From UBA668 sp043740085 (lineage in GTDB: Bacteria; Actinomycetota; Acidimicrobiia; Acidimicrobiales; Ilumatobacteraceae), in contig JAYUCY010000080.1 in assembly GCA_043740085.1 (NCBI GenBank), positions 1 through 19,551 of the forward strand: a stretch of 19,551 bases of DNA. The letters are read 5' to 3'. The notes under the pieces are model-generated. The model saw only the letters and a list, made by a program, of their open reading frames with translations, had not been told where the DNA came from and did not search any database. The position numbers and the translations under genes are program-made. The first letter of the stretch is position 1. Each line of letters opens with the position of its first letter. Of this stretch, positions 7,517 to 14,187 are shown piece by piece.

Positions 7517-8755
7517 CTACTGGGCGGTTTGAGGTTCCTTGGGGAGACCCAAGACTCGCTCGCCAACGATATTGCGTTGGATCTGGCTGGTGCCGCCCCA
7601 AATCGTCTCGCTGCGGCTGAAGAAGAAGGCGCTCATCATCGGGCTGACCGGGTAGCCGTCGCGTGCCTTGTCGCGTGACGTGCCGGGCCACGAGCCAGCA
7701 GCAGAGTTGGTGTCGACAAGCATCGACGACGCACCCTTGATGTCCAGCGCCAGTTCCATCGCGGCCTTGTGCATCTCGGTCCAGAACATCTTGTTGGTGG
7801 CACCAAGAGCAGCCATCGACGGGTCCTTCACACCGGCCAACGTGTTAGCCAGCGAACGCAGACCGTTGATGCGCAGGATCTGAATCTTGGTGTAGTACTC
7901 CATCAGCCGCTGGCGGATGCCGGCCTCGTGAATGGCGCCGTTCGAGGTGGCGTCGGCCACCATCAACTTGTACTCCTCCTCGAACCGGCGGTAGCCGGTG
8001 GTCGCGCTCATGCCACGCTCGAAGGCGAGCGTGCTGTTGGCCACCTTCCAGCCGTTGTTGACACCGCCGACCACGTTGTCCTTCGGGCAGCGAGCGTTGT
8101 CGAAGAACACCTCGCAAAACTCGGCGGTGCCGTCGGGCTGGGTGATGCCGCGAACCTCAACGCCTTCTTGGCGCATGGGGACTAGCAGGTAGCTGATGCC
8201 CTTGTGCTTCGGCGAGTCAGGGTCGGTGCGGGTCAGCAGGAAGCAGTAGTCGGCGTGGTGGCCACCGGTGGTCCACACCTTCTGGCCGTTGATGATCCAC
8301 TCGTCGCCGTCGAGCACGGCGCTGGTTTTCAGGGACGCCAGATCGCTGCCGCTGTTGGGCTCGCTGAAACCCTGACACCAGCGCATGGTGCCGTTCAGGA
8401 TCTGCGGCAGGAACTCCTGCTTCTGCTCCTCAGTACCCCACTGGAGGATGGTGGGGCCGACCAGCGTGTCGCCGAAGAAGTCGGCGCGCATCGGTGCCTT
8501 GGCACGAGCGAATTCCTCGGCCAGCACGACGCCTTCGAGCGTGGAAAGGCCCTTGCCGCCGTACTCCTTGGGCCAGGTAGCGCAAATCCAGCCGCCCGCG
8601 AAGAGCTTCGCGGGCCAGCCGGCGTTGAACGTCTTGCGGTCGTCGGGGCTCAATTCGAAGCCCGGTCCGAACCAGCCGGCGGGCAGATTCAACTCCAGCC
8701 AACCACGGATTTCGGTGCGGAACTGTTCGGCTTCGGGGGTGTAACTCAAGTCCAT
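7517..8755 (-). CDS. Acyl-CoA dehydrogenase family protein
   Basis: This FAD-dependent enzyme introduces a trans-2,3 double bond into an acyl-CoA, passing electrons to electron-transfer flavoprotein. It has 412 residues from ATG 8755. The N-terminal helical domain (about 5-120) includes WPKEYGGKGLS. The FAD/substrate beta-domain signature CQGFSEPNSGSDLASLKT starts at about 139. The C-terminal helical domain contains FERGMSATTGYRR and ends with the typical FAD-contacting SETIWGGTSQIQRNIVGERVLGLP. Chain length and natural substrate cannot be told; fatty-acid or sterol side-chain degradation are possibilities. A longer start at 8791 is less likely because the family normally begins near MDLSYTPEAEQFR. 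No ribosome binding site is visible. TACTGT four bases upstream and a 16-bp dyad next to it suggest a short-leader, repressible promoter. No other beta-oxidation gene is adjacent. Confidence 0.92.
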   Translation of the reverse strand: MDLSYTPEAEQFRTEIRGWLELNLPAGWFGPGFELSPDDRKTFNAGWPAKLFAGGWICATWPKEYGGKGLSTLEGVVLAEEFARAKAPMRADFFGDTLVGPTILQWGTEEQKQEFLPQILNGTMRWCQGFSEPNSGSDLASLKTSAVLDGDEWIINGQKVWTTGGHHADYCFLLTRTDPDSPKHKGISYLLVPMRQEGVEVRGITQPDGTAEFCEVFFDNARCPKDNVVGGVNNGWKVANSTLAFERGMSATTGYRRFEEEYKLMVADATSNGAIHEAGIRQRLMEYYTKIQILRINGLRSLANTLAGVKDPSMAALGATNKMFWTEMHKAAMELALDIKGASSMLVDTNSAAGSWPGTSRDKARDGYPVSPMMSAFFFSRSETIWGGTSQIQRNIVGERVLGLPKEPQTAQ

Positions 8756-8765
8756 CACAACAGTA

Positions 8766-8781
8766 TTGACCCACGGGTCAA
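8766..8781. promoter_or_regulatory. 16-bp dyad, candidate repressor operator for the acyl-CoA dehydrogenase gene
   Basis: TTGACCCACGGGTCAA has two perfect 7-bp arms around a central AC. On the minus strand it directly abuts TACTGT, a TANNNT -10-like element, and ends 10 nt before the ATG at 8755. Size and symmetry suit a TetR-family dimer, a class that often controls acyl-CoA dehydrogenases in actinobacteria. No such regulator gene is in the window. Confidence 0.5.
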
Positions 8782-8859
8782 GATTTGCCAACTGGATCGT
8801 GCATCGGCTGGTTCACGCGGCGTTCACATACGTCGAACAGCCATGAAATCTGCGGGCTT

Positions 8860-8865
8860 TAGGTT
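8860..8865 (+). promoter_or_regulatory. Putative -10 element, leaderless start of the winged-helix gene
   Basis: TAGGTT fits TANNNT and ends 7 nt before the ATG at 8873, favouring that start over the ATG at 8843. No clear -35 is visible. Confidence 0.4.
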
Positions 8866-8872
8866 CGTGGCC

Positions 8873-9172
8873 ATGGCCAGCCCTGCTCCTGCTTCGAGCC
8901 TCGATGCCCACCCCCTCACGTATCAGGGACGACAGGAGCGGGCTGTGCTGGCCGTACTACTCGCCAACCGCAACCGTGTTGTCGGTCGGCGACAGTTGGC
9001 GCGTCAGGCGGGCCTCGCGGAGCTGAATCAGCGCCGCTGCGACAGCGTGCTCGTTGGGGTGCGCCGTCAGTTGGGCCCGGAGTCGATCGTCACCGTCCGC
9101 AGTCGCGGCTGGATGTTGGCTGATCAAGCGGTGCCGGCCGCGGAGGCGCTGCTCGCCAGCGATCCCACGTGA
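8873..9172 (+). CDS. Small orphan winged-helix (OmpR/PhoB-type) DNA-binding protein
   Basis: This 99-residue protein consists of little more than one winged-helix domain. LTYQGRQERAVLAVLLANRNRVVGRRQLAR (about 18-47), CDSVLVGVRRQLGPESIVTVRSRGWML (about 58-84) and the spacing between them follow the C-terminal effector domain of OmpR/PhoB response regulators and SARP-like proteins. There is no receiver domain, so there is no obvious phosphorylation switch. The ATG at 8873 is preferred because TAGGTT lies 7 nt before it; ATG 8843 would add ten residues. Its TGA overlaps the GTG start of the antiporter-GlnD fusion by 4 nt (GTGA), so the two are translationally coupled. This suggests a shared physiological role. 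Control of its own operon is a guess. Confidence 0.72.
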   Translation: MASPAPASSLDAHPLTYQGRQERAVLAVLLANRNRVVGRRQLARQAGLAELNQRRCDSVLVGVRRQLGPESIVTVRSRGWMLADQAVPAAEALLASDPT

Positions 9173-11844
9173 TCGCGGCAAGCGAGAGTGTCGATCTTGC
9201 ACGCCTTCTCCTCGACCTGCTGATCGTCCTTCTCGCTGCCAAACTCGCCGCCGAGGTCGCGGAACGACTGAAGTTGCCGGCTGTCCTCGGCGAGATTCTG
9301 GCCGGTGTGGCAATCGGCCCGTCCGGCTTCGAATTGATCCACCTCACTGATGCTCGGGGTATCTCGCTCGCAGTGTTCGCCGAGATCGGGGTGTTGCTAT
9401 TGCTGCTGCAAGTCGGCATGGAGATGGATCTAGCGGAGCTCAGCAAGGTGGGCAGGGCGTCGCTGTTCGTTGCGGTCCTCGGTGTTGTGGTGCCATTCGC
9501 AACCGGCGCAGGGGTTGGCGTGCTCTTCGGGCAGAGCACGAACACGGCGATCTTTATCGGCGCCGCACTCACGGCAACCAGCGTGGGCATTACGGCACGA
9601 GTGTTCGGTGATTTGCGCGCGCTAGCAACGATGGAAGCACGCATCGTGCTGGGCGCTGCAGTGGCCGACGATGTGCTCGGTCTCGTGATCCTGACAGTCG
9701 TGGTGAAGGTGGTTACTGGCGGCTCGGTCGGCGTCGGCACCATCGCTTCCACACTCGGCCTCGCCGTCGGCTTCCTCATCCTCACCGGCATGGTTGGGCT
9801 GTTGTTGGTACCTCGCCTGCTGGATGCCGTGCATCGCAAATCCAGCTCGCCGGCAACAGTCACCGTTGCCGCAATCGTCATCACGCTGGCCTTTGCGGAG
9901 TTGGCCGACGCCGCCAAGCTGGCGTTCATCATCGGAGCCTTCATGGCTGGCCTTGGGCTCTCCAAGAGCCGCCAGCACGATCGAATTGCTCGCGATCTTG
10001 GCTCGATCGGCAACGTGTTCATTCCCGTCTTCTTTGCACAGATCGGCATCAACGCCGACCTCTCGGCAATGGCCAAACCATCCGTGCTGGGCTTGGCAGC
10101 TGTCCTCACCGTGGTCGCCGTACTCGGCAAGCTGGTCGCGGCCGCCGGCGCCGCCGGAACTCGGGCGGACAAGCTGCTCATTGGACTTGGCATGATCCCG
10201 CGAGGCGAGGTTGGCCTCATCTTCGCGTCCATTGGTCTCAGCAATGGCGTGCTCAACGGCGACCAGTACGGCGCACTGCTGATCGTCGTCCTGCTGACCA
10301 CCGTGGTCACACCGCCGTTGCTACGAATTCGCCTCGGCCGCGCCGCTATGTCGCTCGACCTCGAAGTCACCGACGAGCCGATCGGAGGATGGCTGACGAC
10401 GTCGAACGGCGAAATTATGCTCAACGGTGTTCCGCCGGCCGCGCTCACCGTTTCGCTTGCGTTGAAGACCGCCGCGTTGACGAACAGCACCCGCCCGTCG
10501 TCGGCACTCCTTGATTGGTTCGCTTCTCATCGCAATGTGCCCCTGGCATGGGACCCCGAGGACACCGGCCCACTCGTGCGCCTTCTCCGCGCCGACAACC
10601 CGCGGGCGTGGCGCTTCCTCGACGTGACCGGTGTGCTCGAACGCGCGCTACCCGAGGTGGCACAGGCAATGGGCCATCGCCGCGCCGATCTCGGCGATCT
10701 CGACCCAATGGGGGCGTTGCGATTCCCTGTCGTCGACCGATTGGACGAGCTGGCGCCGATGCTCGGGATGGCCACCGACGATTTGATGATCGCCGCACTC
10801 GCAGCCGATGTGTGCGTGGAGTCCGACGACGCAGCCCAGTGCTCACTGTCGCTTGCGCGCCGCTTGGTCAACGACACGGAGGCGGACCGCATTGTGTCGA
10901 TCGTTGCCGATGCCCGAATGCTGCGCGCGAGCACACTCGATCCGGACGCGCTCGACCAGGGCGAGATACTGCAGCTCGCAACTCACCTCGCCAGCGCCGT
11001 CCACGCCCGGGATGCCTACGAGCTGGCCCTCGCGCTGGGGACGTTGTCGCGTGTGCGCCGAGAAGTACTCGATGCCCGGCTCGCCCTCGTCGTCGAGGCG
11101 CTCGAGCACCCAGAGCTCACGGGCAGTGAAGCCAACAACCTCGCTGGCGCCCGCCGTATCGCCGCCGAGCGGCTACTCGACTCACCCGCTGCCATCGACC
11201 GACTGCGCTATGCCAGCAACACCTACCTGCTCTCGCATGAGGCTGACGAACTCGCCCGTCAGGCGCTGCTAGTGGAGCCGCTGCCGCGCAACGGTGCAGT
11301 CCGCGTGGCGATCGCACCGCTTCCCGAGCCCGATCGCTGGAAGGTCGACGTGGCCTGCCGTGACGTGAACGGTCTACTGGCCCGACTCACCGACGTTCTG
11401 ACCGAACATGGTCTCGACATCACGACGGCAAGCATCGCGACCTGGGCTGACGGTGCGGTGCTCGACAGCTTCGTCGTAGTCGCTCGCAACCGGCCCAGCG
11501 CCAAGCAGTTGTCGCTGGCGTTTGAGGCCAGTCTCCGCAAACGGCTCTCCCCCGTGGCCATGTCCACGCTCAACATTGAGTTCGACAACGCCGCCCTGCC
11601 ATGGCACACCCTGGCAGTCGCGACCGGCCCTGATCGTCCCGGTGCACTGCTGGCGGTGAGCGCCGCGTTCGCCACCGCAGGAGTGATTTTACACACCGCG
11701 CGGGTTTCAACCAGCGACCAACAGGTCAACGACCGATTCGCAGTGGGTGACCGCGTGGGACGCAAGCTCGACGCCGCAACGATGAACGCGATCAGGGTGG
11801 CATTGGCCGAGGGTCGCACCTTGCGTCGGCGCACCCGTCGCTGA
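9169..11844 (+). CDS. CPA2 Na+/H+ antiporter fused to a GlnD-like pseudo-HD/ACT/ACT sensor
   Basis: The protein has 891 residues in two clear parts. Residues 1-400 are a KefB/NapA/GerN-type cation:proton antiporter with about 12 hydrophobic segments. They contain LPAVLGEILAGVAIGPSG, an Asp pair D167-D168 in AAVADDVLGL (the ion-site pair of electrogenic antiporters, where Kef systems have QD) and GMIPRGEVGLIFASIG. Residues about 425-700 run colinear with the GlnD region before and through its HD domain (LVRLLRADNPRAWRFLDVTG, VLERALPE, then LMIAALAADV). The HD metal ligands are gone: LLHDIGKG of GlnD is LAADVCVE here, VDRHLL is VDRLDE, and VEHHLL is VADARML. Two ACT domains follow (about 724-795 and 812-885), the second ending KLDAATMNAIRVALAEG like GlnD KLPTEQHEALRVGL. 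GlnD's nucleotidyltransferase is absent. I infer cation or proton flux gated by glutamine or another small ligand. GTG start, 4-nt overlap with the preceding gene. Confidence 0.87.
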   Translation: MIAASESVDLARLLLDLLIVLLAAKLAAEVAERLKLPAVLGEILAGVAIGPSGFELIHLTDARGISLAVFAEIGVLLLLLQVGMEMDLAELSKVGRASLFVAVLGVVVPFATGAGVGVLFGQSTNTAIFIGAALTATSVGITARVFGDLRALATMEARIVLGAAVADDVLGLVILTVVVKVVTGGSVGVGTIASTLGLAVGFLILTGMVGLLLVPRLLDAVHRKSSSPATVTVAAIVITLAFAELADAAKLAFIIGAFMAGLGLSKSRQHDRIARDLGSIGNVFIPVFFAQIGINADLSAMAKPSVLGLAAVLTVVAVLGKLVAAAGAAGTRADKLLIGLGMIPRGEVGLIFASIGLSNGVLNGDQYGALLIVVLLTTVVTPPLLRIRLGRAAMSLDLEVTDEPIGGWLTTSNGEIMLNGVPPAALTVSLALKTAALTNSTRPSSALLDWFASHRNVPLAWDPEDTGPLVRLLRADNPRAWRFLDVTGVLERALPEVAQAMGHRRADLGDLDPMGALRFPVVDRLDELAPMLGMATDDLMIAALAADVCVESDDAAQCSLSLARRLVNDTEADRIVSIVADARMLRASTLDPDALDQGEILQLATHLASAVHARDAYELALALGTLSRVRREVLDARLALVVEALEHPELTGSEANNLAGARRIAAERLLDSPAAIDRLRYASNTYLLSHEADELARQALLVEPLPRNGAVRVAIAPLPEPDRWKVDVACRDVNGLLARLTDVLTEHGLDITTASIATWADGAVLDSFVVVARNRPSAKQLSLAFEASLRKRLSPVAMSTLNIEFDNAALPWHTLAVATGPDRPGALLAVSAAFATAGVILHTARVSTSDQQVNDRFAVGDRVGRKLDAATMNAIRVALAEGRTLRRRTRR

Positions 11845-11953
11845 ACGAGCGAATCGACAGCGGGCGAACGCGACCGATACAGGGACGCAACGCAGTGGCG
11901 ATGGTGGCGAAATCGTCCCCCTCTACCATCGGGCCATGACAACCATTTGACGA

Positions 11954-12076
11954 GGATGCCGCTGGCGGGTTCGGCATCCGAGAGCGAAACGGTCCGCCGT
12001 GACGCGCCCGGAGACTCCTGTCTCCGGCAAGGGGCAGTTCCCGGGTCGAGCGTCTCAGCATGCTCGGCCCGGGAGC
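11954..12076. other. Structured non-coding stretch with three hairpins between the antiporter and amtB
   Basis: The 406-bp gap at 11845-12250 has no convincing gene. It holds three inverted repeats: GGATGCC/GGCATCC (11954-11960 and 11973-11979), CCGGAGAC/GTCTCCGG with a TCCT loop (12008-12027), and a 15-bp stem with two G-T pairs, 12037-12051 with 12062-12076, built around CCCGGG. None has a T-run, so they are not classic terminators. They lie upstream of the putative amtB promoter and so would be in the 3' region of the antiporter transcript. They may stop read-through or form a small RNA. I could not match them to a known riboswitch. Confidence 0.45.
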
Positions 12077-12129
12077 GTTCCGCGAGCCCTCGCAACACCC
12101 GTTGGTCGGCGACTCCGGCGAACGCGAGC

Positions 12130-12172
12130 GCCACGGTGCGGAAACAATTCGGCCATCACTGCGAAACGTCAC
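12130..12172 (+). promoter_or_regulatory. Candidate GlnR-type operator upstream of amtB-glnK
   Basis: Boxes occur at an exact 11-bp period: GCCAC (12130), GAAAC (12141), GCCAT (12152), GAAAC (12163), each separated by 6 bases, then GTCAC immediately after (12168-12172). The known actinobacterial GlnR site is GTNAC-N6-GAAAC repeated twice. Both GAAAC boxes are perfect; the GTNAC boxes match 4/5 and 3/5. It ends just upstream of a TATGGT element, a place suited to activation. GlnR presence in this genome is not shown. Confidence 0.5.
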
Positions 12173-12177
12173 CTCCG

Positions 12178-12183
12178 TATGGT
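12178..12183 (+). promoter_or_regulatory. Putative -10 element of amtB-glnK
   Basis: TATGGT fits TANNNT and lies 10 nt after the last GAAAC box. It would give a leader of about 60 nt, consistent with the AGGAGA ribosome binding site before amtB. Confidence 0.35.
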
Positions 12184-12250
12184 GCGGCTACTCGCTCCAG
12201 CGCCGCGGCGAGTTCGTTTGAAATGCCCCCTCGAACACTCAGGAGACAAC

Positions 12251-13696
12251 GTGCGCACACGAGTGCCCAAATACCTAACCGCCGCGGCCATTGGTGCCGT
12301 CGGCACCACACTGCTGATCGGAGGCAACGCGTTCGCCGAGGATGCGGATGCAACCGCCGCAATCGCAGCGCTCGGGCAGCAGACAAGCCTGCTGTGGGTG
12401 ATCCTCGGCGCAGTGCTGGTGATCTTCATGCAGGCTGGCTTCGCCCTCGTCGAGACCGGCTTCACCCAGAAGAAGAACGCCGCCGAGGTGATGAGCACCA
12501 ACTTTGCAATCTTCGGCCTCGGCTTCGTCGGGTTCATGTTCGTCGGCTTCCCGCTGGCATTCTCCGGCTTCAGCTACGCCCCGATGGGTCTGACCTCACC
12601 AATGAACGGCGACGGCCTTCCGGCCGTCGGTGGCGAGTTCACCGGCATCTTCTACTGGGGCTACAGCCATCTCGGTGATGCCGCAACGCCGGCACTGCTC
12701 GGCTTCTTCCTGTACATGGTTGCCTTCATGGACACCGTCGCCACGATCCCCACCGGGTCGATGGCAGAACGGTGGAAGTGGAAGAGTTTCGTGATCTGGG
12801 GTCTGTTCTGCGGCGCGCTCTATTACCCGCTGTTCGCAGCGTGGACGTGGGGTGGCGGCTGGCTGGCCAAGTCGTGGGAGACCATGCACCTGGGTGCTGG
12901 CTACGTTGACTTTGCCGGCTCTGGCGTTGTTCATGCCGTCGGCGGCGTCGCTGCACTCGCTGGCGCAATTGTCCTCGGGCCACGAATTGGCAAGTTCGGT
13001 CCAGATGGCAAAGCCAGGGCAATTCCTGGCCACAACATCCCGATGGCTCAGCTTGGTTGCTTCATCCTGCTGTTCGGTTGGTTCGGCTTCAACGCTGCGT
13101 CCACCTTCAGCTCCACCGACATCCAGTTCGCCACCGTCGCTACCAATACTGCGATCGCCGCTGCCGTCGGCTCGGTCATCGCGATGTACTACATCACCTG
13201 GCGCTCCGGTAAGCCGGACCCCGGCATGATGGTGAACGGCATGCTCGCTGGCTTGGTCGCGATCACGGCTCCCTGCGCGTTCGTGGCACCATGGGCCGCA
13301 GCAGTCATCGGTGCTCTCGCAGCTGTCATCGCAATTGAGGCGGTGTTCTTCCTCGAGCGTCGCGGCATTGACGATCCGGTGGGCGCCATTGCTGTCCACG
13401 GCGTCTGCGGCACTTTCGGCGTACTGGCAGTTGGCATCTTCGCCAACGGCACATACGGCGCCGGCTGGAACGGCTCGACCACCACTGGCGTCGCCGGCAT
13501 CATCGATGGTGAGTGGGGCCAACTCGGCGCCCAGGCCCTCGGCGCACTCGTGATCTGGACCGTCATCTTCGGCATCGTCTTCGGCTTCTTCAAGATTCAG
13601 AACAAGATGACCAAGGGCGGCATCCGCTCATCCGAGGAGGACGAACTGTCCGGCCTCGATCTCCCCGAGATGGGTGTTCTGGGCTACACCGACTGA
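12251..13696 (+). CDS. amtB: Ammonium transporter (Amt family), first copy
   Basis: This trimeric membrane channel takes up ammonium. It has 481 residues from GTG 12251, which has a strong AGGAGA ribosome binding site six bases upstream. Residues 1-29 form a signal peptide ending AFA. About 11 membrane segments follow. The pore histidines are visible as His228 in DFAGSGVVHAVGG and His383 in AIAVHGVCGTFG. FGWFGFNAAST and the cytosolic C-terminal helix with KGGIRSSEEDE (a PII-contact region in the family) are present. It is longer than the second copy because of the signal peptide and an extended loop (about 105-145) that contains FSGFSYAPMG. glnK follows 58 nt downstream, the classic amtB-glnK pair in which PII plugs the channel when nitrogen is plentiful. 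A GlnR-like operator lies upstream. Confidence 0.95.
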   Translation: MRTRVPKYLTAAAIGAVGTTLLIGGNAFAEDADATAAIAALGQQTSLLWVILGAVLVIFMQAGFALVETGFTQKKNAAEVMSTNFAIFGLGFVGFMFVGFPLAFSGFSYAPMGLTSPMNGDGLPAVGGEFTGIFYWGYSHLGDAATPALLGFFLYMVAFMDTVATIPTGSMAERWKWKSFVIWGLFCGALYYPLFAAWTWGGGWLAKSWETMHLGAGYVDFAGSGVVHAVGGVAALAGAIVLGPRIGKFGPDGKARAIPGHNIPMAQLGCFILLFGWFGFNAASTFSSTDIQFATVATNTAIAAAVGSVIAMYYITWRSGKPDPGMMVNGMLAGLVAITAPCAFVAPWAAAVIGALAAVIAIEAVFFLERRGIDDPVGAIAVHGVCGTFGVLAVGIFANGTYGAGWNGSTTTGVAGIIDGEWGQLGAQALGALVIWTVIFGIVFGFFKIQNKMTKGGIRSSEEDELSGLDLPEMGVLGYTD

Positions 13697-13754
13697 CAGT
13701 TCATCCATGGCCACGTAACATCAATCACGCTCCGATCCGGAAGGCGATACAACT

Positions 13755-14093
13755 TTGAAACTCATTACAGCAATCGTCAAACCATTTAAACTTGACGACG
13801 TCAAGGCGGCCGTCAAGGCCGCCGGCGTAGTCGGCATCACAGTCACCGAAGTCCGCGGTTTTGGTCGCCAGGGCGGCCACACCGAGGTCTACCGCGGCAC
13901 CGAGTACAACATTGACTTTGTTCCGAAGGTGAAGCTGGAGATGGCCGTCGATGACAGCGCCGTCGACGGCGTCATCGAGGTGCTGCGCGCTGCAGCAGCG
14001 ACAGGCAAAATCGGTGACGGCAAGATCTGGGTGGTCGATGTCGACCGCCTGGTTCGTATCCGAACTGGGGAGGAAGGGGTCGACGCCATCTAG
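13755..14093 (+). CDS. glnK: Nitrogen regulatory protein PII
   Basis: PII is a trimeric cytosolic signal protein that binds ATP/ADP and 2-oxoglutarate and controls AmtB and other nitrogen targets. It has 112 residues, the standard length. The start is an unusual TTG, with GGAAGG ten bases upstream; no ATG or GTG fits, and the MKLITAIVKPFKLDDVK N-terminus is the family norm. The T-loop (GFGRQGGHTEVYRG, then TEYNID) carries Tyr51, the residue that GlnD uridylylates in enterobacteria and adenylylates in streptomycetes and corynebacteria. The nucleotide-binding TGKIGDGKIWV and the C-terminal RIRTGEE are intact. It is cotranscribed with amtB and ends before a strong hairpin. The converging glnD probably encodes its modifying enzyme. 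Calling it GlnK rather than GlnB rests on the amtB linkage. Confidence 0.95.
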   Translation: MKLITAIVKPFKLDDVKAAVKAAGVVGITVTEVRGFGRQGGHTEVYRGTEYNIDFVPKVKLEMAVDDSAVDGVIEVLRAAAATGKIGDGKIWVVDVDRLVRIRTGEEGVDAI

Positions 14094-14116
14094 TCGTCGA
14101 CCACTTGCACAACGGC

Positions 14117-14164
14117 AGGGGCCGTGGTGGGTCTGATCGTCGGATGAGGCCCGCCACGGCCCCT
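14117..14164 (+). terminator. Strong hairpin between converging glnK and glnD
   Basis: AGGGGCCGTGGTGGGTC (14117-14133) pairs with GGCCCGCCACGGCCCCT (14148-14164), a 17-bp stem including two G-T pairs, with a 14-nt loop. On the plus strand it is followed by GTGGTTTTG, a short T-run. It lies 24 nt after glnK and 23 nt beyond the end of glnD, so it may stop transcription from both directions. Confidence 0.75.
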
Positions 14165-14187
14165 GTGGTTTTGAGCGTTCGGCCGCA

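Noticed and set aside
8204..8872. Upstream extension of the winged-helix frame
   Set aside because: It is antisense to the acyl-CoA dehydrogenase and unlike a response-regulator receiver domain.
9090..10490. Long open frame of 466 codons on the minus strand
   Set aside because: It lies opposite the antiporter part of the fusion, is rich in Ser/Thr/Arg without domains, and is the usual antisense shadow of a GC-rich gene.
11845..12250. A riboswitch (glutamine, SAM-IV or similar) before amtB
   Set aside because: The hairpins lie upstream of the best promoter candidate and I could not match the conserved cores of those classes.
12596..13522. 308-codon minus-strand frame opposite the first amtB
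   Set aside because: Composition is Asp/Gly/Arg-rich shadow of a membrane-protein gene; amtB on the plus strand is certain.
14045..14065. GGTTCGTATCC resembling a tRNA T-loop
   Set aside because: It lies inside the conserved C-terminal codons of glnK, and no acceptor or anticodon stems surround it.
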